From: Microvelia longipes
Taxonomy: Eukaryota > Arthropoda > Insecta > Hemiptera > Veliidae
Reading direction: 5' to 3'
NCBI GenBank assembly: GCA_018340805.1
Contig: JACMZG010001908.1
Location: forward strand, 44,428,665 to 44,492,664
DNA length: 64,000 nucleotides
The notes beneath the pieces are model-generated. The model was not told the DNA's origin, made no database searches, and saw only the letters and a program-made list of their open reading frames with translations. Below are positions 1-12,310 of the stretch, in pieces (position 1 is the stretch's first letter; every line of letters starts with the position of its first letter). The position numbers were made by a program, and so were the translations under genes.

Positions 1-59
1 ACATAGTCAATTGTGCATGTATACAAGTATATTACAATTGACCTTTCTCATGTATATAC

Positions 60-515
60 TTATAAAATTTGTAAAAAACTAATTTTTATGCACAATTATA
101 GTCGCCATGTTGAATTTATTGAAATTTGGTAAATAACATGTTTTGTTCTTCTACTCAAGAGCTTTTCAACAATATATTACTCGAGTTATTCCTTTAAAGT
201 TAATTTTTTGAGTTCATTATTTTTGCCGCCATTTTAAAATTTTATAAAAAAATTTAAAATTTTGACCATGAAAAATATATTTTCTTTTTCTACTCTTTAA
301 GAGTTTTAAAATAATATACAACACAATTTTTTTGCTTAAAATTATTTTTTATTTGGTCCGCTATTTTGGCCGCCATTTTAAAAATCTTTTTCGGAATATA
401 ACTAACCAACTTTACAGCTCTGACACATAGTTAGTTTTACATGTATACAAAATTTTATCAAAATCAGTCCATTTTTACGGCAGTTATCGTGACACGTACA
501 AACAAACACGTGTGT
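60..515 (+). repeat. Interspersed repeat family R, copy 1
   Basis: Shares GCCGCCAT-rich blocks, TTGACCATGAAA, TACAGCTCTGACACATA and TTTTTACGGCAGTTAT with 44060-44540. It is non-coding. Confidence 0.65.
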
Positions 516-519
516 GTAT

Positions 520-592
520 GGCAGCATAGTGGCATCAGGTTGGCCCCCTGGGTTGACACCATGTGGCAGATATGGGCTCAAGACCCATATTT
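520..592 (+). other. tRNA-like stretch, possibly a SINE head
   Basis: GGCAGCATAGTGGCATCAGG resembles an A box and GGGCTCAAGACCC resembles a B box, about 45 bp apart and followed by T/A-rich sequence. No cloverleaf could be drawn with confidence. Confidence 0.25.
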
Positions 593-729
593 TTTTAAGA
601 TATAAATAAAATATTTTTTTTTACTTATTAACTTTGTGTTATTAATATTATTATTTATACTTCACATCTTATCTTACAATGTCATTTTCACTCAATCTTG
701 TTAAATGTTTAACTTAACAAATCTTGTTA

Positions 730-1142
730 TTACAGTGTATCGTTAAGTTTAAAAATCCCCAAGGTCATAAGCATTTTGGGGATCGACCAATCAGAGAAGC
801 CGCTGCCAACCCCTCTCTTGAAAGAGAAAAAAATTCCCTACTCCTATAACTCCTGTAGGGAAATAACCTCCTTCCCGGCATTCGTTCACTTCGTTTGTGG
901 TTCTTCTTGTGTTTATTATTTCCCTTCACAATTCATTTTTTCCACATTTGCATCATTCCTAAATAATAAAACTACACAAAAGAAATGTAGAAACATCGCC
1001 ATGAAAACACGGGTAACATAACCTGATTTGTTTACAAAGTTTTTTCCCCGCTGCCTTTTTGTAGGGATTTTTTGTTTTTTAGAATCGGTGGTGCCTAAAC
1101 TGGGCTGTCAAGATTTTTAAAGTAGTCGATACACTGTAAGTT
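730..1142 (+). mobile_element. Probable MITE
   Basis: TTACAGTGTATCG and TTTAAAAATC at the left are mirrored by GATTTTTAAAG and CGATACACTGTAA at the right. The 400-bp interior has a short open frame without recognisable domains, which I take as chance. Confidence 0.55.
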
Positions 1143-1312
1143 ACTATTTGCAGATAGAAAATAATCTGTAAGAGTTTACTATTATTAATTCTTACAAATA
1201 GTTGACATCTAGAGACACCCTGATGGTTGTACTGAAGTATCAACTTGCCTTCCTCCATTCCTTATCTATTCAGTAATTTCTATACTCTCGCATTAACATT
1301 TATTTGGTTTAG

Positions 1313-4300
1313 GTTAGCTGACACAAGTGCAGAATTGAATTTAAAACTGATGAAATGGAGACTGGCTCCGGACCTAAACTTAGATGTTATTTCTAAACAA
1401 AGAGCTTTGATTCTTGGAGCTGGGACTCTGGGATGCGCACTGGCGAGAAATTTGATGGTGAGTTGGATACCTTGTAAGATATGTTAGTCAGTTGCTTACA
1501 AGTAGTAAGTAGTTGGTAAGTAAGAAAAATTAAGTAACAATTAATAACAAAGTTCCTAGAGAAGTTAAATGTCAACTTTACTCTCTAAGTACTTAAGGTA
1601 TTATCTCTCATACTACATTTCTAACTTTACAATTAATCTATAGTGTTTTATATTTTCCATTTGTTTTCTGGTTATTTTACCTGGTTGTTTTGGGTTTCAT
1701 AAACTAGTTTTACTTGATTCTTATTCTAGATTAACAGAAACAATGCTGCCTTTCATTGTTGTTTTTTTATTTAAATTTTTTATTTCCGCTTCCTGCTTAT
1801 TCTTACAAATCAATATAAAATCATCCATGAATGCCAGTCTATGTATTCATTCCCCATTAATATTAACACCTAAGCCATCCCAATCTAACATGTTGCTTCT
1901 TCTTTCTATGGTATTTAAAAAGTTTTTGGCGGAACTCACATCACCTTGTCTTACGCCTCTACCTACTTTAATAATCTTTTTTTTATCACCTAACCTTACT
2001 TGCAATGTTGTTCCACTAAAAGCACTTCTAAAAATCTTTATATATTCTTTCTCTACATGGGCTTAAAAGAAGTCCAATTATCAACCAATCATCTCATCTC
2101 TAAAGATACTATCATAGGCCTTTTTGAAGTCTTTGAAAATTATAATCATTGAAAACTCATATTCTTGTGCACTTCTTATAAGCAATTTCAAGGTCAATAT
2201 GTTGTCCAACATAGAATAGTTTTTCCTAAAACTTGTTTGGTTCGGAGATAATGTCTGCTCAATATTATTGCTTACTCTCTTTGTTATGATGGTCATAAAG
2301 ACTTTATATATAGCTGATGGTCAACTGATAGGCCTGTAGTGTCCTACGTCTACTAGTCTATCACCCTTTTTAAGCAATAAAATTAACTCCGCCACTAACC
2401 AAGTTTTTGGCATTTTCCCCCTATCAAGCATAGGTTAAAAAGCTTATGTAAGTGCTCCACAATTGTTTCACCTCCGTATTTTATGATTTCGTTTGATATT
2501 TGATCTATAACAGCAGCCTTTCCTTTCTTCAGATTCTTTATTGCATTCTCAATTTCTGATTTCATAATATCAAGAACTCTTAATCTCTATTACTTAAATG
2601 TCTATCTTTAAAGGTGTATAATTTTTCATAGTAATCCCTTATAACTTATAATATTTCATTTTTATCATGCCTAATAATTCCTTTTTCATCCTTCATTGCT
2701 AAATTTAGTTTTTTTCCAATGCCTGTGATCACCAGTATTCTTTAATACTTCCTCCTTTCTGTAGAGAACGGAGGGAGTATTGAAGGAAACCACAGGGTTT
2801 TCTTCAATTCCTTGATCTTTTTCTCCCTATTCCAATCCTTCATTTCTCCTCTTAACTTTTTCGATATTTCCTTTAACTTCTCACTATTGCCCTCTTTCGG
2901 AATAATTTTCTTAAATCTCTTGGTAATTTATTCTAATTTTTAAAGCTGTCCTCCTCCTATTTTTATTGCACTGATTAATTCTTTCTCATATAAATCGAAG
3001 TCATTGATTTTTTACTTTGCCTTGCTCTATTCTAGCTGATCTTTCAAAACTTGTTTGAATGAATGACAGATATAGGTTAAGAAAAGGATTCCTTTTTTTG
3101 GGAGATGTTTAAGAATTTCTGAGGTGATGAGGTCATTTTTTTATAAAACTATGCAAAAATTCACCTGTCTACACACATTTTATCCCAGTGTAAACTTAAT
3201 TTGATAAAAAGCACAGCTTTAAAACATCCACATGCTACTAGAGCCGTAACTCAACCATGTGGTCATGAAAAATTCCAAGGGACCCCGTACCCAAACTTTT
3301 TTTAAATAGTCCCTCGTATTTAACATATTGGTCTCACTATAACCAAAATCTATACAGCTCTGAAGACTAATTATTACTATATGTATTCCAAATTTAATAA
3401 ATTATGTTTTTTGCTTTCTTTTTATAAAAGAATATTTTGTTTGAATTGTTTGTTTCAGAGTTGGGGAGTTAAAACAATAACATTTGTAGATAACGGGACT
3501 GTATCCTACTCGAACCCAGTGCGGCAGTGCCTCTATAACATCACTGACTGCCTTCAAGACAAAGCAATTTGTGCTGCCAAGGCACTAAAGCAAATCTTAC
3601 CATCTATTGTAAGTTGTTTATTACTAAATTTGTGATCTGACTTTTTTTTAAATGTAAACTTTATTTATTATATTTTGAATACAAAATTGCATGGATCATA
3701 GAGGAATATATAGTACTAGTGGCATGGATAAGCAAGAAAGGTTGATTTTTGTACAAAGTTTGATTAAAAAAATATTCCTTCGTCGAAAGATAGTGTTTTT
3801 ACAAAAAGTCTACTAGAAATACATACATATATTTGCCAGAATGATGTTGCAGACAATTAAATTAGTTGTTTTTGTTTCAAGCATGATATAATTTTGTTCA
3901 GAATTCTACTGGAATTGTGCTGGATATCCCGATGCCTGGACACTCTACAGCCAGTCTTACCAATGCTACAAAACTACATCAACTAATTGAAAATCATGAT
4001 GCTGTATTTTTAGTAACAGATAGTAGAGAAAGCAGGTGGTTACCAACACTGATTGCTGCTTCTCTCAGTAAAATAACTATCACTTCAGCTATTGGATTCG
4101 ATACGTACTTGGTTATGAGACACTGTACAAAGACTGGTAAGTGAACTCAACTATTACAGTTTACGTTTTAACAAGATCTCCCAAGTAGTTTTCACCAAGT
4201 TGTGTGTGAGTATTGTCATCATTTCACCAAAAATCAATCTTTAGGTTTTTAGTTGTGCTATCCAAAAAATAATTTTTATAACATCATTAACCCCCAAAAA

Positions 4301-4368
4301 TGACTCAGCAAACTTTTCGAAAATTCATAGAACACAGAAAAATTTGTCTATCAGTTTGACATTTAAAA

Positions 4369-4452
<84 letters not shown>

Positions 4453-7400
4453 GTATGTATATACGCACAAGTCTTTGGACTCGCTTTGCTTGTCCTCAGA
4501 TAGTAAATATATTCGTTTTGTTCTCAGCAGTCACCTATACAGCACTGAACGCACTCATGCTGCTTAATTTAACAAAAATCAGTGATATATAAGTCATATT
4601 GAAACAAAACTTGGTACACATATTGTAAAGGTATATACTTTTACTGATTGTCAACTCAATTGGATCAGTTTCCAATTTTTTACAATTAAAAAACATACAC
4701 AAGTCATTCTATAAAAACGCTGATAACTAAATAAACTAACGCTGATAATTAAATGAAACTTAGTACAAATGTTATTCTTATACATGTCTACATACATGAC
4801 AAATCTCAAAATTAATTTTTCCGCATTTTATGATTTTTTGAAATTATTGGGATAATAATTACACTTATAATAATAATTAATTTTAACAACTGTTTGTGAA
4901 AAAACTAACTGGTAAATTAATAGAAGCATTAAAAAGTGAGGTATCATTTTATCGATACTCATTAGTACATTGAATTGAAACATCTGATTGGCTAAGACCT
5001 GGGTAAATCCGATCACTGATAGAATGACTGCTTGCAGGAGATGATGAGTCAGATGGAGAGGGTTGTTATTTCTGCAAGGATGTGACGGCTCCGGGAGACA
5101 GTACTGGTGACAGAACACTAGACCAGCAGTGCACCGTCAGTAGGCCTGGTGTTTCTAATATAGCCGCAGCCCTTGCAGCTGAGCTCTATATCTCGTCATT
5201 GCAGCCGATATCTCACCCTCAGGTCAATTCTAATAGATAATTCTGCTTATTTTTTACAATTTTGCGTATCAAATTTTTCAAGCAATTTTTCTATGTATTT
5301 CTTCTGAATCCTAGAAAACTTTTAACTTCTCCAAAATCTGACATTTTAAATTCTGATGAAAAATTCTTATTTATTTCATTAATATAATCTTCAGATTTAG
5401 AGTACATAAGTATGTCATCTACGAACACCAATATAAAGCACTCTGTATCTCCTTCAAAATTAGTATACAGACAACTATCACATTTTGCTCTTTTAAATTT
5501 CATTTGTCCAACAGTAAAATCATAAAACCTAATATTACATTATTCTTTCTCTACATGGGCTTCTATTAAACAACCAATCATCTCATCTCTAAAGATACTA
5601 TCATAGGCTTTTTCAAAGTCTATGAAAATTATAATCATTGAAAACTCATATTCTTGTGCACATCTTATAAGCAATTTCAAGGTCAATATGTTGTACAACA
5701 TAGAATAGTTTTTCCTAAAACTTGTTTGGTTCGGAGATAATGTCTGCTCAATATTATTGCTTACTCTCTTTGTTATGATGGTCATAAAGACTTTATATAT
5801 AGCTGATGGTCAACTGATAGGCCTATAGTTTCCTACGTCTAGTCTATCACCCTTTTTAAACAATAAAATTAATTCCGCCACTAACCAAGTTTTTGGCATT
5901 TTCCCCCTATCAAGCATAGGTTAAAAAGCGTATGTAAGTTTTCGATGATCGTTTCATCTCCTATTTGATCTATAACAGCAGCCTTTCCTTTTATCAGATT
6001 CTTTATTGCATTCTCAATTTCTGATTTCATAATATCAAGAACTCTTCATCTCTATTACTTAAATGTCTATCTTTAAAGGTGTATAATTTTTCATAGTAAT
6101 CCCTTATAACTTATAATATTTCATTTTTATCATGCCTAATAATTCCTTTTTCATCCTTCATTGCTATAATTTAGTTTTTTCCAATTGCCTGTGATCGCCA
6201 ATATTCTTTAATACTTTCTCATTTCTCTACGTTTCCTTCAATCCCCTGATCTTTTTCTCCCTACTCCAACTCTTCAATTCTCCCATTAACTTTTTTGATA
6301 CTTCCTTCAACTCCTCACTATTCCCCTGTTTTTTTATTTTTCTTTTCAAATAGTTTCCTTAATCCCTTTGGTAATTTATTCATCTTTTTAAAGCTGTCCT
6401 CCTCCTTATTTTTTACCATGTACTCACTAGCTATTTTTATTGCACTGACTATTTCTTACTCGTATAAATCCAGGTCATTCATTTTTTCCTTTGCATCATT
6501 CTTCTCCAGTTGTTCTTTTAAAACTAGTTCGTATTTATAAATTTGACTTGAATCTAGCTCTAATTTTTTCCTATTTTTATTGTTATAATTTCTTTTCCTT
6601 TTAACTTTCAAGTTAATATTTACAATGGCTTGTAAGGGTTTGTAGCCACTACCTATGGCTATTTTATCGTCTGTCTCTACATCTATAAACATTTTCTTGT
6701 GATTCGATAAAATAATCGTCGGTTTCATTCCTTGTGATTCCATCTGGACTTTGGACTTACCCAAGTCCATTTCTTTTCCTTAACTTTTTTAAAGAATGTA
6801 TTTATTACAAATATATTGTTAGCTTCTGCAAATTCAACTAATCCCATTCCTCTTTCATTTCTTATACCGAGTCCATAACTTCCGACCACTTCAGAATCTT
6901 TCATGTTTCCCATCTTTGCATTCATATCACCCATAATAATGGTGAACTTGCATGTATCCTCATTTATTGCCCTTTGCATATTATTATAACATTCTTCAAT
7001 CTCTTTATCTTCTAAACTTGACGTGGGGGCAATTTTTTTTTAGTATTTGGAGAAATTTTCAAGAAATATATCTGGGTCTATTGAACCTATTTTAATGGTT
7101 AAAAAATCAATTTGACACAATCAATATGAACAACTCTATAGGGCCAAACCTAAATTTACTTGGTACACTTTAGGACCCGAGGCCTAAATTCCCCAATCTG
7201 AATTGATAGAGCCTAAGATTCTTTATCAAGGAGGTAAAATAATTCAATCTTGTGGGTTAAAACCCTAGTCTTTGAGACGTTTCGACCACCAGACTCTGAG
7301 ACGTTTCGACCACCAGACTCTGAGACGTTTCGACCGCCAGGCTCTAAGACGTTTTGACCGTCAGGCTTTGAGACGTTTCGACCACCAGGCTCTGAGACGT

Positions 7401-9140
7401 TTTGACCGCCAGGCTTTGAGACGTTTCGACCACTGGGCTCTGAGACATTTTGACTGCCAGGCTTTGAGACGTTTTGGCGGATAGGCTCGTAGACTATCAA
7501 GAACAATTAGGACCTTCAGTTTAGGAAATATGCAGTTTATAAATTATTTATAAATGTGTTGTGTCCTGCACAGGTTAGCAGTGCTAAGGTAGGAAACAGC
7601 AGCTGTAGTAATGTAAAGCAGAGTGATGAATGCCTATTAGGTGTTGTTCCTCACTCTATCAGAGGCTTTCTGTCTACATACAACCACATTATGCCAAGCA
7701 CCAGTTCCTTCTCTAAGTGCACTGCCTGCTCTTCCTCCGTCATACACCTCTATAACTCTGATCGACTCAATTTTTTGACTAACGTCTTCAATTCCAATAC
7801 TTATTTAGAAGAAGTTACAGGATTAGCGGAACTTAAAAAAATTACGGAAGATATCCAGGTAATCTTTCTTTGTTAATTACTTAAAAGCTAGTTGAGAAGA
7901 AGAGAAAGTACCTTGTCTGTGTAGTGGTATAAAAGTACCTTGTCTGTGTGAAGGTGTAAAAGTACCTTGTCTGTGTGGAGATGTAAAAGTAAGGTGTAAA
8001 AGTACCTTGTCTGTGTGAGGTGTAAAAGTACCTTGTCTGTGTAAAAGTACCTTGTCTGCGTGGAGGTGTAAAAGTACCTTGTCTGTGTGAAGGTGTAAAA
8101 GTACCTTGTCTGTGTGAAGGTGTAAAAGTACCTTGTCTGTGGAGGTGTAAAAGTACCTTGTCTGTGTGAAGGTGTAAAAGTACCTTGTCTGTGTGAAGGT
8201 GTAAAAGTACCTTGTCTGCGTGGAGGTGTAAAAGTACTTGTCTGTGTGAGGTGTAAAAGTACCTTGTCTGTGTACCTTGTCTGTGTGAAGTGTAAAAGTA
8301 CCTTGTCTGTGTGAAGGTGTAAAAGTACCTTGTCTGTGTGAAGGTGTAAAAGGTACCTTGTCTGTGTGAAGTGTAAAAGTACCTTGTCTGTGTGGAGGTG
8401 TAAAAGTACCTTGTCTGTGTGAAGGTGTAAAAGTACCTTGTCTTGTGGAGGTGTGTCTGTGTGAAGGTGTAAAAGTACCTTGTCTGTGTGAAGGTGTAAA
8501 AGTACCTTGTCTGTGTGGAGGTGTAAAAGTACCTTGTCTGTGTGAAGGTGTAAAAGTACCTTGTCTAAGGTGTAAAAGTACTTGTCTGTGTGAAGGTGTA
8601 AAAGTACCTTGTCTGTGTGGAGGTGTACTTGTCTGTTTGTGTCTGTGTGGAGGTGTTAAAGTACCTTGTCTGTGACCACACATTTGTGTGTATGCAGGAC
8701 CATGCATGTGTGTGCGCTCAGGACTAGGCATGTGTGTGCATGCAGGACCATTATTATTCTTTACGTTTAGTTGTGTTATTCAGAGAAAATAAGGATTAGT
8801 CAGATTTAGTTAGGAAAAGTCTAAGGTATTCCAAACCTGACTTTTAGGGAATTTTCATAAGAATAATGAGCTTATAGGGTAATACGAGGATATAAAGGTT
8901 AAGTTTACTATCAGCATTCCTTTAAACTTTATTCATAGATGTAGTAGTATATTAACATACAATAGATAACTTTAAGTAAACAAATCAATATTGGAAACAA
9001 ATACATGTTTCTTTTAAGTAAATTGCTAAATCGTGCAACTTCGTAAAAAGTTTTGGCTTGTTTATAAACATCTCTACATGATTTGTTTGTTTAAGGATTT
9101 ATCATTAAGTGAAGAGGAGAGTGGACTGGAAGATGATTGA
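1313..9140 (+). CDS. Atg7: Autophagy E1-like enzyme ATG7, C-terminal half (5' exons lie outside the window)
   Basis: ATG7 is the E1-like enzyme that activates Atg12 and Atg8/LC3 for autophagosome growth. Six exons splice in frame: 1313-1457, 3459-3608, 3902-4136, 5038-5222, 7574-7858 and 9096-9140 (stop TGA), giving 347 residues. Exon 1313-1457 carries the adenylation-fold nucleotide loop [14 protein letters not shown]. Exon 3459 reads [17 protein letters not shown]. Exon 3902 holds [10 protein letters not shown] and [11 protein letters not shown]. Exon 5038 has a zinc-type CYFC and the catalytic cysteine in [13 protein letters not shown]. Exon 7574 holds [12 protein letters not shown] and the KCTACSS pair. 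The short last exon encodes an acidic tail ending SGLEDD, where other ATG7 proteins also have an acidic end. The N-terminal Atg3-binding domain is missing, so its exons must lie upstream. The exon 4 donor (GTCAAT) is weak. Introns hold two RTE fragments, a copia fragment and two minisatellites. Confidence 0.95.
1740..3060 (-). mobile_element. RTE-like LINE fragment, reverse transcriptase part (copy 1)
   Basis: Inside an Atg7 intron. The minus-strand reading shows [17 protein letters not shown] and [10 protein letters not shown], the finger and palm motifs of a LINE reverse transcriptase. Towards 1830 an FMDD block takes the place of the catalytic FADD. Stops and frameshifts are frequent. The part from about 2040 to 3050 is a close copy of 5535-6500. 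Confidence 0.8.
3262..3305 (+). repeat. Short dispersed word, three copies in the window
   Basis: AAAATTCCAAGGGACCCCGT followed by ACCCAAACTTTTT. Relatives occur at 16028-16072 (minus) and 19828-19880 (plus, AAAGTTCCGAGGTACCCC then ATACCCGATTTTT). Origin unknown. Confidence 0.4.
4386..4449. repeat. (TA)n microsatellite after a poly-A run
   Basis: About 32 TA dinucleotides preceded by A-rich sequence (4365-4385). In an Atg7 intron. Confidence 0.95.
4480..4690 (+). repeat. Short interspersed repeat, copy 1
   Basis: CATGCTGCTTAATTTAA, then ATTGAAACAAAACTTGG and AAAGGTATA recur in order at 13800-13950. Non-coding. Confidence 0.5.
5278..5515 (-). mobile_element. Ty1/copia reverse transcriptase fragment
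   Basis: A minus-strand ORF reads [12 protein letters not shown], then [17 protein letters not shown] with the catalytic xVDD box, and [15 protein letters not shown], the conserved block just after it in copia polymerases. Only about 70 residues remain, abutting RTE copy 2. Confidence 0.85.
5535..7020 (-). mobile_element. RTE-like LINE fragment, endonuclease plus N-terminal RT (copy 2)
   Basis: In the next repeat-bearing Atg7 intron and in the same orientation as copy 1. 6979-6725 encodes an apurinic-type endonuclease end with the catalytic GDMNAKMGN and [18 protein letters not shown]. 6770-6456 matches the linker after it. 5785-5540 holds the RT fingers and palm ([10 protein letters not shown]). 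It is truncated at 5535, where a copia fragment begins. Confidence 0.85.
7274..7486 (+). repeat. Minisatellite, 24-bp unit, about 9 copies
   Basis: Unit GAGACGTTTCGACCACCAGA plus CTCT, in an Atg7 intron. Because 24 is a multiple of three, open frames occur on both strands (QNVSKPGG-like and [12 protein letters not shown] repeats). These are not genes. Confidence 0.85.
7906..8672 (+). repeat. Minisatellite, 27-bp unit, nearly 30 copies
   Basis: Unit GTAAAAGTACCTTGTCTGTG plus TGAAGGT, starting about 50 bp after an Atg7 exon. Many units have single-base gaps or partial deletions. A long minus-strand frame (HRQGTFTPS repeats) is a by-product. Confidence 0.9.
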
Positions 9141-9234
9141 AGTATTTGAAAGAGTTTTACGACTTCTCTGTGATTAATCTGCACTATCCTCTATTTATTT
9201 ATTAATTTACCTTTAAGAATTTTTTAATAGCTTG

Positions 9235-9235
<1 letters not shown>

Positions 9236-9327
<92 letters not shown>
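9236..9327. repeat. (TA)n microsatellite
   Basis: Interrupted TA tract about 100 bp after the Atg7 stop codon, probably at or just past its 3' end. Confidence 0.95.
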
Positions 9328-9331
<4 letters not shown>

Positions 9332-10700
9332 ATATTGTGTGTATGTATATAAAAACACAAGGTGTGTGTATATATGTTTAATGTTATAAATTGAAATTAT
9401 TGGAATTATGTAAATATACTCATTTATTTAATAATATTTTGTCTTTTTCTTACCCTTAAAAGGACATAAGTGTGTGTTTGTGAAGTAATTAAAACAATAC
9501 AAACAAAACAAAGAGTGGTGTTCATAGAGGGTGTCTTACCAACATAGCAGCTCGAAATTCCCTATATATATCAGTAGATTAGACTGAAGGTAAGGTTGGT
9601 AGAAATTAATAAGAAACGAAATTTTAGTAATACATACACTATATTAATACATTAATATAGTGTATTAAATAATTTTAATACACCCCTTTTTCTAATAATA
9701 ATAAAATAAAAATTTAAGACTAATGATAATAGTTAAAAAATATAAAAACTGTCTAATTATTGGAGTTGCAAGGGTGGAGAAGTGGTCCTGCTGATGATCT
9801 AAGTTGTCAAGCAGTGCACCTGAGGGGAGGGGGAAGAAATTCAAAAGCTACTCAATTTTTACTTTGCAAATTATTTATTGTTTATTTATTAAACAATTAA
9901 TACTTACAGTGGTTATAACCATAACAAATAACCACTTTACAGTGTTTATTTATTTAACACTGCCAAATAACATTTTTACAGAATTCAAAAAAATAAATAC
10001 AACAAATAAAAGGTATAAAAATAGGAACAATAGATTATAATTAATCATTAACAGATATTGGTAAAAATAAATATTGATTGGTGCGATACCTAAAATTATA
10101 TGAGAGTTACATATATGTAAGTTTTTTTTACATACGTAAAAAGTACGTTCACAATTTTTTGTACAATATATTTGTACAAAATATATAAATTTGTAAAATA
10201 TATAAATATGTTTACAATATATTTGTAGTGTACAATATTCAAATGAACAAAACAAATAAGGCACAAAGGGGGAAAATACAGGCTGCAAGTCACAGGATGT
10301 CATATACGTTTCAATATTTTAACAAATACAATCCACACCTGCTATTACTTAACTCATTTCCTTCTGTGCCTATAGTAGAATTTCACCCTATAAAATTATA
10401 TCAGACACAACAGCTTAAAAAATATTAAACAATATTCCACAAATGACTATATTACTCATGTTAAAAATAATCTTCAATATAAAACAAAATTATAGGATAT
10501 TTTATTATTCAAATTATAAATAATTTCACAATTAAAAAGTTTCTTTTTGTGGACTTATAAAAAAATATATAAATACAAACAATATTAATTACACAAAAGT
10601 CCTTAATTTTTTAATAGATAATTATATTAATTTTAATAATAATTAATCATTTTAATAATAATTATATATTAAAAAATAAAGGAAATATTTATATAATTTC
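9328..10700. other. Atg7 / rabenosyn-5 intergenic sequence, nothing clear
   Basis: AT-rich, with a hairpin at about 9633-9668 (ACACTATATTAAT and complement). No ORF or recognisable element. Confidence 0.5.
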
Positions 10701-10707
10701 ACAATGT

Positions 10708-11110
10708 TTATTTATTTGAACATCTCAAAAGACAGTCAATTTGATTTGTCAAAGACGTCATTGTTTTTAATTTCATTATCGCTACTGGTTTAATCAGAAT
10801 CTGCTCATCATTTTTATAAATATAATAATAATTTTGGGAATCCGAAAACATTTGACTCTCCAAATTAGGTTGACCTTTATTTTCATTTAATTCAGAAACA
10901 CCTGTTAGAGCTCCGTGTCATTATTGCTAACAATATTTCTGTTATCATTGTCATCTCTGAGTTTATCAGCTGTGTTATCAACCGGTTTTTCATTATTATC
11001 TCTGTTGGTGATTAATATTTTATTTTTTAACTCATTTAGATCGTTTTATATTTAAATCATGTGGAGTCCATGAGTAATTGAAAGTTAAGGCTTTCATGAT
11101 TTTGGCGTTT
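10708..11110 (-). pseudogene. Coding-like stretch with frameshifts, unidentified
   Basis: On the minus strand about 68 codons are open up to TAA at 10710-10708 (NYYYIYKNDEQILIKPVAIM and similar). Just upstream, in another frame, is an Asn/Asp-rich stretch (NRDNNEKPVDNTADKLRDDN). One or two single-base shifts would join them. It lies 3' of rabenosyn-5 and has no similarity to it. This could be an old element ORF or a decayed gene copy. Confidence 0.25.
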
Positions 11111-11624
11111 TTCAGAACGATTTATTGTCCAATAGGACTGGGGCGATTTTTTCAAATTATTTTTTTCGAGCAACATCTCTGGATCACTTGAAATGGATTG
11201 AGCCCTCAGCATCCTCTTGGGAGTAGATTACAATGAGGTAACACAGAGACCCAAAAAGACTTGAAGCGTCTCTGCTGTTTTATGTGATATTAGAGGTATG
11301 TTGTTAACATGTGATCTGGAATCAAACACCCACTCAGTGCACTTATTATTGAAGTAAAACTTTTTACATTAACAAAAAGTATCAGATAAAACAAATACAG
11401 TAATTGTGTTGTATATACTTGCTTTGTTTGTAGCTCAGGTGGACAATGTTATCTAATAGCCTGAAAGGAACGACCTGAGATCATCACCAGATTTTAAACA
11501 ATAAAAAGGCTTTCATTACAAATTTATGTAGAATAATTTAATACAACACGACATTAGAACTAAACAATTAGCTGGCATAAATAAAACACACACCAGTAAC
11601 GTATCACCTTCTTATCAGCGATAA

Positions 11625-12195
11625 TTCTCCAGTCATATCCTCACCCCATCAGAGATAGTTCTTCAGTCATGCCCCCCTCCATCACCGAAAGTTCTTCAGT
11701 CATGTCCCCACCCCCATCAGCAATAGTTCTTCAGTAATGTCCCCTCCTTAAAAGCAATACTTTTTCAGTCATGTCCCTCCCCCCATCAGCAATAATTCTT
11801 CAGCTATGCCCCCTCCCATCAGCGATACTTCTTCAGTCATGCCCCCCCCCATCAGCAATAGTTCTTCAGTTATGTCCTTCCTTATCAGCCATACTTCTTC
11901 AGCACCTCCCCCATCAGCAATGGTACTTTAGTCATGCCCCCCAATCAGCGATAGTTCTTCAGTAATTTCCCCTTCTTAACAGCAATACTTCTTCAGTCAT
12001 GCCCCCCAATCAGCGATAGTTCTTCAGTTATGTCCTCTCCTTATCAGCCATACTTCTTCAGTCATGTCTCTCCCCCCATCAGCAATGGTTCTTTAGTCAT
12101 GCCCCCCAATCAGCGATAGTTCTTCAGTAATTTCCCCTTCTTAACAGCAATACTTCTTCAGTCATGCCCTCCCCCCATCAGCAATTGTTCTCTGA
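11625..12195 (+). repeat. Minisatellite, about 33-bp unit, 16 or so copies
   Basis: Unit CCCCATCAGCAATAGTTCTT plus CAGTCATGTCC, ending roughly 115 bp past the rabenosyn-5 stop, so it may lie in that gene's 3' UTR. Confidence 0.85.
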
Positions 12196-12310
12196 CTATT
12201 GTAGCCAAATTCTGCTAGTCAATCTGTTGACCATACAAGACTATTGAGTAGCCTCTAATATGATACACACTGTCCTCACAGAGTAGAAGTTGTTTAGAGC
12301 TAAGAATGGT

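Noticed and set aside
1743..2066. 107-codon plus-strand ORF
   Set aside because: Antisense shadow of the RTE reverse transcriptase, which reads on the minus strand.
7213..7506. Repeat proteins on both strands (QNVSEPGG and RRFDHQAL types)
   Set aside because: Both are readings of the same 24-bp minisatellite within an Atg7 intron.
7877..8731. 284-codon minus-strand ORF of [13 protein letters not shown] repeats
   Set aside because: It is the 27-bp minisatellite read in frame. The unit length is a multiple of three, so open frames arise by chance on both strands.
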